Source of the DNA: Eustoma russellianum
Taxonomy: Eukaryota; Streptophyta; Magnoliopsida; Gentianales; Gentianaceae
Assembly (NCBI GenBank): GCA_036186865.1
Contig: AP025054.1
Coordinates: forward strand, 17,457,455 to 17,521,454
Reading direction: 5' to 3'
DNA length: 64,000 nucleotides
Shown here: positions 1 through 10,895 of the stretch, piece by piece
How positions within the stretch are numbered: position 1 is the first letter of the stretch
Layout of the letters: every line of letters begins with the position of its first letter
Notes under the pieces: model-generated
The model's input: the letters and a program-made list of their open reading frames with translations, nothing else
Told to the model about the DNA's origin: nothing
Database searches by the model: none
Made by a program: the position numbers and the translations under genes

Positions 1-921
1 GTGGTGACAAGCACTCATGTTAATTCAAGCAATGTTCACGTTGAAAACAAGAATGAGGAAGCTGCTCAAGCCTTCAACCAATAGAAAGGAGTCTTCTAAA
101 TGCTTGAACCAATCATAAACAACTAAAGAAAGTTCGACAAGCTGCTCAACCAAGGATCCAATCACAAGCTTGAAGATTTTCGGCTGGTCTAGGCATATTT
201 TGTTTGAATATTCAACACCAAAGTAAGAACCAATCAAGGCCAAGTACAAACCAAGCTACACACTCCATAAACCAATCAAAACTTTGGCTGAATTCAAGCA
301 AGGGAATGTACTGTTGTCTAAGGGAAATTCTTTGAAAATTCAAGCTACAACTCACAACAAATCAAGGCTAAGATCCAAGCAAGCTGCTCAATGTTTAAAC
401 CAATCAAAATTATGGGTGAAGACAAGCAAAGAAGGAAGGAGAAGCAACCAGCTTCTTTTCAACCGAAAGTTGCTCCAACTTGTTCAAAAAGCAAACATGT
501 TATTCCTAGTCTTGAATTTTGTATTTTAAACTTTAAACTTTCGTTGCTTATAAGTAGGTTAAGAGCTGAATGTACAAACAACCATTATCAAACATATTTC
601 AATCAAATTTCCTTCAAGGAGTTCACAACTATTTCTTAGTTGAAGTTTGAAACCACTAACGGTTTTCTTTCAAGTTCCTAGCCTAGAACTTGTTAGTATT
701 TGCTCCATCATTTGGTTTACAGCTTCTTAGGGTCTCATTGAGGTTTTAGATGTGTTGGAGTGCCAAAGAGGGAGAGGTGTTGGCATAAATTGAGCCAAGA
801 ATAATGGTTAAAGTTCAAGGGGTATCTTGGAGATGTTCTTTGACATAGCTTGTGTTCAAATCAGTTTGGAATAGGAGACAAAGTCCTTGGCAACGTTTTC
901 TAGCCTTCATTTGGCTCATCA
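1..921 (+). repeat. E1 5' LTR (left-truncated by window)
   Basis: Direct repeat of 7802-8725. About 386 bp of its left end lie outside the window. It ends with GGCTCATCA at 921, followed by 2 bp and the PBS. A TATA-like TATAAGTA lies at 549-556. Confidence 0.95.
549..556 (+). promoter_or_regulatory. TATA-like box of E1 5' LTR
   Basis: TATAAGTA, repeated at 8353-8360 in the 3' LTR. It lies about 365 bp before the LTR end, where an LTR promoter would be expected. Inferred from sequence only. Confidence 0.45.
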
Positions 922-923
922 AT

Positions 924-935
924 TGGTATCAGAGC
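924..935 (+). other. E1 primer-binding site (tRNA-iMet)
   Basis: TGGTATCAGAGC, complementary to the 3' end of plant initiator-methionine tRNA, starts 3 bp after the LTR end. It primes minus-strand DNA synthesis. Confidence 0.93.
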
Positions 936-2708
936 GTTGGTTAGTCTTCTATTCATGTTTACATTGTTCAATCTTGCATATGTTTGATGCTGCCCAAACC
1001 GTTTAGTAAGCTGTTTGTTGTGCGTTTAGTTGCTGTTTGTTTAGATAGTTAGTTTATGTTTTTAAAGTGTTATTAGATAGTATACTATAGTTTGGTAACT
1101 TAGTTAAGAGGCAAAACCGAAAACACCGCACAAAAATAACTTAGACTAGATTTAAGTGTGTTAGAATCTGATTGTGTAGCTCAAGTTTAAAATCGTGTGT
1201 AACCAGCTTGTAGTTGTTCAATCTAGCTTAGTTAATCTTCATTAGACCCTAATCTAGTAGTTTAAGTGTTAGTTTAGTTGTGACCTTAAAAGAGAAAACT
1301 TGAACACAAAAATAGAATAGTTGGTAGTTTAGCTTGTAATCAAGTAGTTAAAATTCTGTTTTTAGTTCTTGTGTGCAATCTGTTTAAAACGTTCTAGTGC
1401 TGCCTTATTTAGCTTAGTTAGACTAGTTTACAACATAGTTTAAGTGTTTTAGTTGGTTGATTAGTTTGGCACAAGAAAATCGAAAGCAAAGATCAAAACA
1501 AGTAGTTTAGCTAAATAAAGTGTGATGCCTAGTCTCTAGTTCATGTACGTTTGTTAGGTAAAACACAAAGAGCTGCATCTAGTATCATTTAGTTTAGAAT
1601 CTGATTGCATTATACAAACAAAAACCAAACGAAAACAAAGTAGGATAGATCACTTAAAAACCAAACAAAAAAAGTTAGCTTAGTTGCATCAAAACTGATT
1701 TCCCATTAGTTGATATAGTAATCAGCCTTATAGATTGCATTTAGAAACAAATAAGTTGCATTTAGCCATCTTAAGACTATTTAGATCATTTGCATCAAAA
1801 ACAGAAAAAGAAAAAAAAAGATATGTGCCAAAACCGTGTGGATTAAAACAACTTTTAAAGCTCATTTGAAATCTTGGTGTATGCTAATAGCTTTATCTTT
1901 TTGTTGATTTCAATTGTTTCAAACAACTTGTTGGACTTAGATATATTCTGAAAGTTAGGAATTGTTTAAGCCCCACATTGTTAAAGAGCCATCCAATTGT
2001 TGTTTTAGATCAATTTCTGAACTTACGTTGCACTATATACGATTTGAACTTGTTGTAATTGTGAATTGAATTCCCACTACATAGTGTTTAGCCGTGTTGT
2101 GTATGAGGAACTTTCAAATTCCAAATACAACGAACCTTGTGCAATTAAAGGCCGTGGGCAATGTCTCATGTAGTCCGTGAGGAGTAGTCTCACAACAATC
2201 AAGCAAACCCATCCAAAGAAAGAAAATTAAGCTTGATTGAGAAATACGCGAGAGAAAAGCCAATATTTGTCAACAAGTAAGAGGCAAGACAAGAGAGAAT
2301 TGCACAAGAAAGCCAAGTGAGGAAAAAGCCAAAAGTTAAACGTTGCAAAAAGGGAAAATCCCTGTGCAAAGCTCAAAAGAAAGAAAGTGCCCAAACCAAA
2401 CCCCAAAGTGTTGTAGTTTTGAAATATTGAAAGTTTCTAAAGCAAACCCTTGCTAGCACTTTGTTTGTGTGTCTTTACTTTCACTTTACTACAATTGATA
2501 ATTGCATATGCTGTAAAGTAAATTGAGGGATTGTCTTAAAACAACTCCGTAGATTTCTTTCAGCCCGAACAACAATTTGACTTCTGTGATTTACTTGAAT
2601 CCTTAGGAGAAATAGTCCAAGTTGCTGTTTTAAACAATTGTCAACATATAGTAGAGTATTTGCATCTTATCAATATTTTATTTGGCTTTTGAGATTGTTT
2701 TCTGAATC
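936..2708 (+). other. E1 untranslated leader
   Basis: About 1.8 kb between PBS and gag without a credible coding region. It is AT-rich, with many TAG/TTAG trinucleotides. A pyrimidine-rich stretch precedes the gag ATG. I see no RNA gene or other element in it. Confidence 0.7.
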
Positions 2709-3206
2709 ATGGGTCCCCAACAGAAAGATAATGCATCATCCCCGTCCCCATCTACTCCTGTCCCATCCCCAGTCCCTGTTACCCTAGAGAATATACAGCA
2801 AACACTCACTTTCCTTGTTAATCAATTTGGTTTAATGAGAAGTGACATAGAGGATAACAAACAAAGGATAAGCAAAGTAGAAAAGCCAACCTCAGATCAA
2901 AAGGAACCTAGTATACCTTTTCAAGAAGGCACCTCTTATGGTAATGAGTCTCATGTTGAACGTAGAAAAGTCACATCACTTAGAGGTAGAGGTAGAGGTC
3001 GAGGTAGTAATGGTGGTCGTAGGAACATTTCTTTTGAGGAAAAATTTGATAGTCTCCCTGAGTACAATGAAGAACCCTATCTAGAGGAAAGATATGATGA
3101 ACGTCAACCTGATAGGGATGAACATCTTGAAGAAGAATACATTACTACAAAACTGACAATTCCCCCCTTCCATGGAAAAAGTGATCCTGAAACATATTTG
3201 CAATGA
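2709..3206 (+). pseudogene. E1 gag N-terminal part, ends at premature TGA
   Basis: Start of the alpha-family Gag, beginning MGPQQKDN. It has a Pro/Ser-rich head, a helical stretch, an Arg/Gly-rich run at about 2985-3025 and an acidic stretch. It stops at TGA 3204-3206. The related gamma copy E9 has Trp there (LQWE), so this is a tgg-to-tga change. The same frame stays open afterwards to 5648. Gag forms the particle that packages element RNA. I took the ATG at 2709 as the first in frame after the leader; related elements start gag at the matching place. Confidence 0.85.
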
Positions 3207-3224
3207 GAAACAAAAGTAGATCAT

Positions 3225-5648
3225 ATGTATTCTTGCACTAACTATTCTGAATTGGCCAAAGTGCGGTATGCAACTTTTGAATTTGTAGATTATGCTTTAC
3301 TTTGGTGGGAACAATTGAAGAACACCAGGAGAAGAACAAGACAACCCCCTGTTGTCACTTGGTCCGAGCTGAAACAAGAGATGAGGAAGAGATTCATATC
3401 TCCTTCCTATGAAAGAAGCGTTTTCCAGAAATTGCAACAACTTTCTCAAGGTAATAGATCAGTCGATGAATTTTATAAAGAGTTAGAACATTTGCTTACC
3501 AGGGCTAACATAGAAGAAGCTGAGGAAGCCACCATGGCTAGATTTCTAGCTGGCTTAAACAAAGAGATTGCATTTAAGGTGGAACTTACACCTTACTCTG
3601 ATCTGGCTTCTATGGTTCACATTGCGGAGAAAGTGGAAAGACAATTAAAGGTAAAAACTTCTAACCCTTCTTTTCGGACTAATCCTTTGAGTTTTCCTAG
3701 AACACAGCCCAGGACGCCATTCCGTCCACAACAAGGTCAAGGCCGTGGATCCCAAGGAAAATCAACCCAGAACATCCAAAATCGTCCAAAGCTTCCAATC
3801 ACTGATAAAGGCAAAGCCAAGGTGGAAGGTACGTCTAATTTTAAGACTCGTGATATTCAATGTTTTAAATGCTTAGGAAAAGGTCATTTTGCTAATCAAT
3901 GTCCCAACCCTAAACGCATCTTGTTTATTGAAGAGTCTAATCAATATTATTCTGAGGAAGAATTGGAAGAGAGTGAAGAAAACAAAGAAATTGAGCAAAC
4001 GTGTGAGGAAGAAGAAGAGATTATTGAAGAGATTAATGAATGTGAAACAAAAGAGTTCTTAGTTGTCCGTCGAGCTCTAAGTGCCCAAATTAAAACTGAA
4101 GAACCTGAAATACAACGAGAGAACATATTCCACATTCACTGTATGGTTAAAAAGAAAGTCTGCACTTTAATCATTGACTCCGGTTCTTGTACCAATGTTG
4201 CAAGTTTTGAACTTGTTAGGAAACTTGAGTTACCTTTAATTAATCACCCCCGTCCTTATAGACTTACGTGGCTTAATGAGTGTGGTGAAGTTAAAGTAAC
4301 AAAGCAAGTCCTAGTTCCTTTGTCAATTGGTGGGTATTCTGCTGAGGTGTTATGTGACGTAGCCCCTATGCAATCAAGTCATATCTTATTAGGTAGACCG
4401 TGGCAATTTGACAACAAAGTTACATATGATGGTTACCTGAATAGATATTCCTTTAGGCATAACAACAAACTGTTCAAATTAAACGCCTTGCCCCCGCACA
4501 AAGTCTTTGAGGATCAACAACGAATGTTAAAAAGCTATAATGATCCAAAAGAAAAGGAATTGGAAACGATCTTTATCAAAGAACACCAACTGAGAAGTTC
4601 TCATCTTAAAGTTGAACCGAAAGAAAACAAAGTTTCTGCTGAACCATCTCTAAAGAAAAGCGCATTCTTTGCATCTCAAAGTGAGGTATTCCATGCTATC
4701 AATTCAAACAAAAATGTTTATATCTTTCTTTACAAAGAAGCACTGTTCTCTTCATCTGAGATACCATCTGCTTTACCAAGTGAAGTTGCATCTTTACTTC
4801 AAGAATTTTCTAGCTTGTTTCCTGAAGGAGATCCCCCAGGTTTACCACCTCTAAGAGGCATTGAACATCAAATAGATTTCATTCCAGGAGCTGTTCTGCC
4901 AAACAGACCTGCATATAGAGTCAATCCAGAGGAAACTAAGGAAATCCAAAAGCAAGTTGAGGAATTATTGACTCAAGGTAAAGTAAGAGAGAGTATGAGT
5001 CCGTGTGCTGTTCCTGTAATCATTGTCCCTAAGAAAGATGGAACTTGGAGAATGTGTACTGACTGTAGAGCCATTAATAAGATCACCGTGAAGTATAGAT
5101 ACCCTATTCCTAGGTTGGATGACATGTTGGATATGTTACATGGGTCTAGGTGCTTTAGCAAAGTAGATCTTAAGCAAGGATATTTCCAAGTGAGAATTAG
5201 GGAAGATGATGAATGGAAAACTGCCTTTAAGACTAAATTTGGATTGTACGAATGGTTAGTTATGCCCTTTGGTTTGACAAACGCCCCTAGTACTTTCATG
5301 AGGTTAATGAATGAGGTCTTAAGGAGATTCATAGGGAAATTTGTAGTAGTTTACTTTGATGATATTCTTATCTACTCCAAAACCCTAAGTGAACACCTAA
5401 ACCATCTAAGAGCCGTTTTTGTCACCCTACAGAAAGAAAAGTTGTATGCTAATTTCAAGAAGTGTTCTTTCTGTCTGGAGAAGGTTACATTCTTAGGATT
5501 TGTGATTAGTGCTGAAGGAATTGAAGTGGACCAAGAAAAAGTTAAATCCATAACTGAGTGGCCAACCCCTAAGTCTGCTGGAGATATTAGGAGTTTTCAT
5601 GGATTAGCTAGCTTCTATAGACGTTTTGTAAAGATTTCACTACCATAG
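3225..5648 (+). pseudogene. E1 gag C-terminal part, protease and reverse transcriptase
   Basis: Same frame as the gag start; the first Met after the premature stop is at 3225. Domains in order: retrotransposon gag core (about 3225-3650); basic linker; CCHC zinc knuckle CFKCLGKGHFANQC at 3861-3902; acidic linker; aspartic protease with DSG at 4176-4184; reverse transcriptase (about 4890-5560) with the catalytic YFDD at 5352-5363. A 1-bp deletion in an A run near 5630-5632 ends the frame at 5648; RNase H continues in the next frame. The 807 residues match the expected gag-PR-RT portion apart from that break. With its young LTRs this is the best-preserved pol of its family here. Confidence 0.93.
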
Positions 5649-5656
5649 CTGCACCA

Positions 5657-7051
5657 TTGAATGAATTAGTCAAGAAAGATGTAAGATTTGAATGGGGAGA
5701 AACACAACAACAAGCCTTTGAGGAACTTAAGAAACGTCTAACTTCTGCACCTATCCTGAGGTTGCCCAACTTTGATGAAACGTTTGAAGTTGAATGTGAT
5801 GCCAGTGGAGTTAGCATTGGAGCTGTATTGCATCAAGGTAACAAACCTGTTGCCTACTTTAGTGAGAAATTAAAAGGAGCTTCCATCAATTATTCAACCT
5901 ATGATAAAGAATTGTATGCCCTTGTCTGTTCTTTGCAAACTTGGCAACATTATCTGCAACCTAAGGAATTTGTGATTCATACAGATCATGAGAGCCTTAA
6001 GTATCTAAAAGGTCAAGGAAAATTGAACAAAAGACATGCCAAATGGGTTGAATTCATTGAACAATTCCCTTATGTGATCAAGTATAAGCAAGGAAAAGAA
6101 AATGTTGTTGCTGATGCCTTATCTCGTCGCTATACTTTGATTACTACTCTTTCATGTAACATGTTTGGTTTTGAGTCTATCAAAGAGATGTATCATTCTG
6201 ATCATGACTTTAGTTCTATATATCAAGCATGCATTGATTCACCTTTTGCTAAATATTACTTGCATGATGGTTACTTGTTTAAAGAACATAAGTTATGTGT
6301 GCCAATGTGTTCCTTAAGAGAGTTGTTGATAAAAGAAGCTCATGGAGGAGGTTTAATGGGTCATTTTGGCTCGTTAAAAACGTTGGAAACACTTAAGGAA
6401 CATTTCTTCTGGCCGTATATGAGAGCACATGTTGATAAGGTATGTGACCAATGTATTAGTTGCAAGCAAGCAAAATCTAGAACACAACCACATGGATTGT
6501 ACACTCCCTTATCTGTTCCAAGCTCACCTTGGACTGATATCTCTATGGACTTTGTATTGGGATTGCCTCGATCCAAAACTGGTAAAGATAGCATCTTTGT
6601 TGTTGTTGATAGATTTTCCAAAATGGCACATTTCATCGCATGTAAGAAAGTTGATGATGCTATTCATATTGTTGATTTGTTCTTTAAGGAGATTGTTAGA
6701 TTGCATGGCATGTCACGTACAATTGTTAGTGATAGAGATACAAAGTTTCTTAGTCATTTCTGGCGTGTTTTGTGGAGTAAACTTGGTACTAAATTGTTAT
6801 TTTCTACAACTGCTCACCCACAAACTGATGGTCAAACTGAAGTTGTTAATAGAACTTTGTCTCAACCGTTACGTGTTGTCATTCAAAAGAACTTGAAGAA
6901 TTGGGAAGATTGCTTAGCTTACATTGAGTTGCATACAATAGAGTTGTTCATAGTGGAATATTGCATTCTCCTTTTGAAGTTGTTTATGGCTTTAACCCTT
7001 TGTCCCCGCTTGATCTTGTTCCCATACTTGTTCATGAACGTGTTAGTTTAG
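5657..7051 (+). pseudogene. E1 RNase H and integrase (zinc finger and catalytic core)
   Basis: Continues the polyprotein after the first frameshift. RNase H covers about 5770-6132 and carries the acidic positions in CDASG, DKELYAL, HTDHES and VADALSRR. The integrase HHCC zinc finger follows (about 6330-6480, ending CDQCISCKQAK). The catalytic core has its acidic residues in SMDF, VSDRD and DGQTE. A second 1-bp deletion in a T run near 6929 shifts the frame inside the conserved YIEFAYNR region, so the last part of this frame is out-of-register. The C-terminal integrase resumes in another frame. Confidence 0.92.
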
Positions 7052-7608
7052 ATGGTGAACGAAAAGCAAAACTTGTGAAAGAATTGCATGAAAAGGTTAA
7101 GTCACAACTTGAAGCTAAGAATAAAGTGTATGCCAATAGAGCCAACAGGAATCGTAAAGTTGTTATATTTGAACCTGGTGATCTTGTTTGGTTACACTTG
7201 AGGAAAGAAAGATTCCCTAAGGAAAGGGACTCCAAATTGAAGCCAAGAGGCGATGGACCGTTCAAAGTGTTGAAACGGCTTGGTGATAATGCCTATGTTC
7301 TCGATCTTCCTGAAGAAAGGTATGGTCCTATCTCTAAAACTTTTAATGTTGCTGACCTTTCTCCGTTTAGTATTGAATCAGATTCGAGGACGAATACTTT
7401 TCAAGTGGGAGGGAATGATGAGCTACAGCCTAACCTTGTGGATACAAACACTGATGATGACACCTCATTGCCCCACAATGGTCCCATAACAAGGAGTATG
7501 GCTAAGAAATTGTTACAATGTGTTGAATCATTTCTTTACAGGCATGAAGAGGATGAGCCAAGAAAAGATGATGTCCATTGGGTTTATATTATACAAGCTA
7601 TGATCTAG
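6961..7608 (+). pseudogene. E1 integrase C-terminal domain, running into the 3' LTR
   Basis: After the second frameshift this frame encodes the end of the integrase: SPFEVVYGF, a basic helix, VWLHLRKERFP, the GPY/F-type module (RGDGPFKVLKRLGDNAYVLDL) and FNVADLSPF. It crosses the PPT and the LTR start at 7416 and stops at TAG 7606-7608, so the last 64 codons lie in the LTR. They include GPITRSMAKKL and DVHWVY, matched in the beta, gamma and delta families. No classical chromodomain is visible. The LTR overlap resembles the CR-motif region of CRM elements; equivalence is inferred. Confidence 0.9.
7406..7415 (+). other. E1 polypurine tract
   Basis: gtgggaggga plus a, all purines except one t, directly before TGATGAGC. 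It would prime plus-strand synthesis and fixes the 3' LTR start. Confidence 0.85.
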
Positions 7609-8725
7609 TTGTATCAAATGCATGTTGTACATATCTTTAGATGTTCTTTTTAATATTAATGGTTTGTTAACTTTGTTTTAGGATAGTATGTGTTGTATTC
7701 TTGCCTTATCTTTCAGGTACACGTTTTTAGCTTGAAGATGCAATTCAAAGCTGAATTTTTGTCATAGCAAAGAGGTGTTGTGCAAGGAGCTTACAAGCAA
7801 GGTGGTGACAAGCACTCATGTTAATTCAAGCAATGTTCTTCACGTTGAAAACAAGAATGAGGAAGCTGCTCAAGCCTTCAACCAATAGAAAGGAGTCTTC
7901 TAAATGCTTGAACCAATCATAAACAACTAAAGAAAGTTCAACAAGCTGCTCAACCAAGGATCCAATCACAAGCTTGAAGATTTTCGGCTGGTCTAGGCAT
8001 ATTTTGTTTGAATATTCAACACCAAAGTAAGAACCAATCAAGGCCAAGTACAAACCAAGCTGCACACTCCATAAACCAATCAAAACTTTGGCTGAATTCA
8101 AGCAAGGGAATGTACGGTTGTCTAAGGGAAATTCATTGAAAATTCAAGCTACAACTCACAACCAATCAAGGCTAAGATCCAAGCAAGCTGCTCAATGTTT
8201 AAACCAATCAAAATTATGGGTGAAGACAAGCAAAGAAGGAAGGAGAAGCAACCAGCTTCTTTTCAACCAAAAGTTGCTCCAACTTGTTCAAAAAGCAAAC
8301 ATGTTATTCCTAGTCTTGAATTTTGTATTTTAAACTTTAAACTTTCGTTGCTTATAAGTAGGTTAAGAGCTGAATGTACAAACAACCATTATCAAACATA
8401 TTTCAATCAAATTTCCTTCAAGGAGTTCACAACTATTTCTTAGTTGAAGTTTGAAACCACTAACGGTTTTCTTTCAAGTTCCTAGCCTAGAACTTGTTAG
8501 TATTTGCTCCATCATTTGGTTTACAGCATCTTAGGGTCTCATTGAGGTTTTAGATGTGTTGGAGTGCCAAAGAGGGAGAGGTGTTGGCATAAATTGAGCC
8601 AAGAACAATGGTTAAAGTTCAAGGGGTATCTTGGAGATGTTCTTTGACATAGCTTGTGTTCAAATCAGTTTGGAATAGGAGACAAAGTCCTTGGCAACGT
8701 TTTCTAGCCTTCATTTGGCTCATCA
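7416..8725 (+). repeat. E1 3' LTR
   Basis: 1310 bp, from TGATGAGCTACAGCC to GGCTCATCA. Its first 193 bp are also coding (integrase tail). From 7802 it matches 1-921. TATA-like TATAAGTA lies at 8353-8360. Confidence 0.92.
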
Positions 8726-9230
8726 GTGCTGGTTGGCCGTGGGGTGTGGGATGCTTTTAGGGTTTGCTTGAGGTGGAAAAAAAGGGTTGTGAAGACAAAC
8801 ACACGTATGACTAACTTGAGTTAAAGCATGAAATCAATCACAATGTGAATCTTGTTGCATGCAATCATCACCAACTAAAAGCTTCGGTAGCAACAAGATG
8901 ATTTGAAACCTAGGTAGCTTTATAGGCTAATTGTTGGAATGTTTTAAAGCAAGCTGAATGGAACCTAAAATGCAACAAACCCTAGTTTGTTCAAGTTTGA
9001 ACACTTAAATCAGATGTGATGCCAAAAGGAAATAAGAGATCACACTTGAATGATGAAAAGCAAAACGCAACAAAATGCAAAGATTCAAGCAAATGAATTG
9101 GACGTTTTTTTTGTATAAAATGCAAGACAAATGACGTGTAGAATGAGGGGTAGAAGAAGGACACAACTGAACTTGAAAAGACTAGACTCAAACGAAAAGG
9201 AAATGATAGATGGTGGAATAGAGTAACCTG
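8726..9230 (-). other. E2 leader fragment
   Basis: Non-coding; similar to the leader of E4 (19983-20490). No gene is seen in it. Confidence 0.8.
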
Positions 9231-9242
9231 GCTCTGATACCA
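9231..9242 (-). other. E2 primer-binding site (tRNA-iMet)
   Basis: The + strand reads gctctgatacca, the complement of TGGTATCAGAGC, 3 bp from the LTR end at 9246. Confidence 0.92.
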
Positions 9243-9245
9243 ATT

Positions 9246-10662
9246 TGATGCGTGCAACACGTGGGCTCCAACAATTCCACCTTCCAAACGTCCTTCACAA
9301 AGAGTTATGCACAAGGAAGAAGACTTCCACTTGCATCCTTAGTGATAAAAACGTGTGGATCAAATGAGCAACACCAACACTTCAAGATGGTCGTTGATCA
9401 GGCAAACCAATATGGCCCTTATGGACGGCACCTTTTAGCAATGGCAACACCTTCAAAATGCTCAACCTTGAAGGATCTTAACTTAGGTTTTTAATGCAAA
9501 ACCATGTAAACAAAGTCTCACACAAAGTGAAGGAAATATCAAGAATTGTTATTCATCGAACTTGTGGCTTTCACATCGGCCAAAGGGCCTATTCATAGAT
9601 GTCTAAGACCCTCTAGAAACACATTTGAATTGAACTTGAATTTGCTAATTGTTTGAATTCAAAAATAACTAGAAAATCCTAGCTAAAAATTTCGGTCGAA
9701 ATCCTCCTTTTCCGGCCGTTTATTTGATCAGCAAATGAGGCATTGTGGAGCTGTTTTGATGACTAGGATAGGGTTGAACTTGAATCCAAAAGTTGGGTGA
9801 AGTTTGAATTCAACTTGAGTTTGAATTTGAATGGATCTTGAATTTGTTTGTTGCTTATCCTCCATCTATCCTTCAACCGTGTTTAACAAGTCCAAGAGAG
9901 GTCTTGAAATCTGATTTTGATGATGATAATATGGCTGGATTTGAATTCAAAAGATGGTTGAAGTTCGAATTCAAATTGAGTTTGAATTTGAATTCAAACT
10001 TGGATTCAATTTGAATTGGATTTTATCCTCCCTTTCTCCTTCAAAATGGCATGTAGGTTGGATGATATAATAGATGAATTCCTTTTGATGAAATGTAAGC
10101 CTCAAATTGGTTGAAACTTGAATTCAAATAATGGTTAAATTTAAATTCAAGTTTAGCTTTGAATTTAAAATTCAATTTGACCATCATCCTCTTTGCTTCA
10201 ACTTGGCCGGCCCCTTGATGTTTTTTGGAGATGATTTTTGATTTCAATTTGAACAAGAGATTCCATCTTGGACACATTTGAGTTTGTCTTTGTGGAGACA
10301 AACATTCTCTTCAGGACAACATTCCTTTTGTCTCCTTTTTTGTAACACATGGCTATCTTCCTCTTTTTGGGCCTTCATGTTATTTGGATCTTCCATGTAC
10401 CTAATTTTCCTACAAAGCAAACACATAAAACAAAGATCACAAGAAAACACGATAAACTTCAAGATAAAGAAAGCACTCACACGCCCCCATTCAAAAGGTG
10501 GGTTCAATAAAGTGAACTCATGGAATCTTAGGTTCATCTTGGACATGGTTAAAGAAGAAGGTTCCAACTTGATGACAAAGTTTTCTTGCCCTCCTTCTTG
10601 TCATAGGGCCCTTGACCTCTTGATGGGACCCTTGATCCTCATCGGACCCTTGATCCTCATCA
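9246..10662 (-). repeat. E2 5' LTR (beta family)
   Basis: 1417 bp. The + strand reads TGATGCGTGCAAC ... CTTGATCCTCATCA. U3 (about 9640-10180) carries many copies of the palindrome TTTGAATTCAAA. The minus-strand start encodes the DEDQGS..GPMTRRRARKL integrase tail, with an 18-bp tandem duplication at the terminus (10627-10662) that is shared with E12. Confidence 0.93.
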
Positions 10663-10895
10663 CTAGTGGAGATCATTGTGAGTTGCAGAAGCATTGGCAA
10701 ACACTTTCTTAATTGATCGCTTTGAATCTTATTAACTTCAGGTTGCACAAGAAACAAAGTGGTAAGAGAGTTGATGCCAGAGAAAGAGGGGTATCCGTAT
10801 TTTGTTTTTCACTAATCAGTTAACGTTTGCTTTTTTTTGTGTTAGTTTGCCTCTTTTCTTCCTTTCCGTTTCATTTTGTTCACCTTAGGCAAAAC
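10663..10895 (+). other. E3 leader end with splice-like signals
   Basis: Matches the reverse complement of 18810-19050 in E4. Both copies keep ACTTCAG|GTT, a 20-nt stretch, then GTG|GTAAGAG (donor at 10762) and TTAG (acceptor ending 10888), 7 nt before the gag ATG. A leader intron is inferred, not shown. Confidence 0.5.

Larger units (their letters stand above)
1..8725 (+). mobile_element. E1: alpha-family Ty3/gypsy LTR retrotransposon, nearly complete
   Basis: Order on the + strand is 5' LTR (cut by the window start), PBS, a leader of about 1.8 kb, gag-PR-RT-RNase H-INT, PPT and 3' LTR. The two LTRs align from base 1 against 7802 with about nine substitutions and one 3-bp indel over 921 bp, so the insertion is young. 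The coding region carries one stop and two 1-bp deletions. The flank right of 8725 continues the leader of a beta element (compare 19983 onward), so E1 inserted into E2. The right-hand TSD should be 8726-8730 (gtgct); its partner lies outside the window. INT overlaps the 3' LTR, as in CRM-type chromoviruses; the clade is an inference. Confidence 0.95.
8726..10662 (-). mobile_element. E2: beta-family element, leader and 5' LTR only
   Basis: On the minus strand the order is 5' LTR (10662-9246), PBS (9242-9231) and leader (9230-8726). The leader matches 19983-20490 of E4. The rest of the element was pushed leftwards by the insertion of E1 and lies outside the window. The right flank, 10663 onward, is the leader of a beta element in the opposite orientation (E3), so E2 inserted into E3. 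Confidence 0.88.

Noticed and set aside
7776..7800. TGTTGTGCAAGG considered as the E1 3' LTR start after the purine run GCAAAGAGG
   Set aside because: A better PPT (GTGGGAGGGAA) followed by TGATGAGC lies at 7406-7416 and matches the LTR starts of the related families.
8991..9314. 107-codon open frame on minus across the E2 leader and LTR
   Set aside because: Covers the PBS and LTR boundary and has no domain; the homologous region in E4 (20162-20645) differs in frame.
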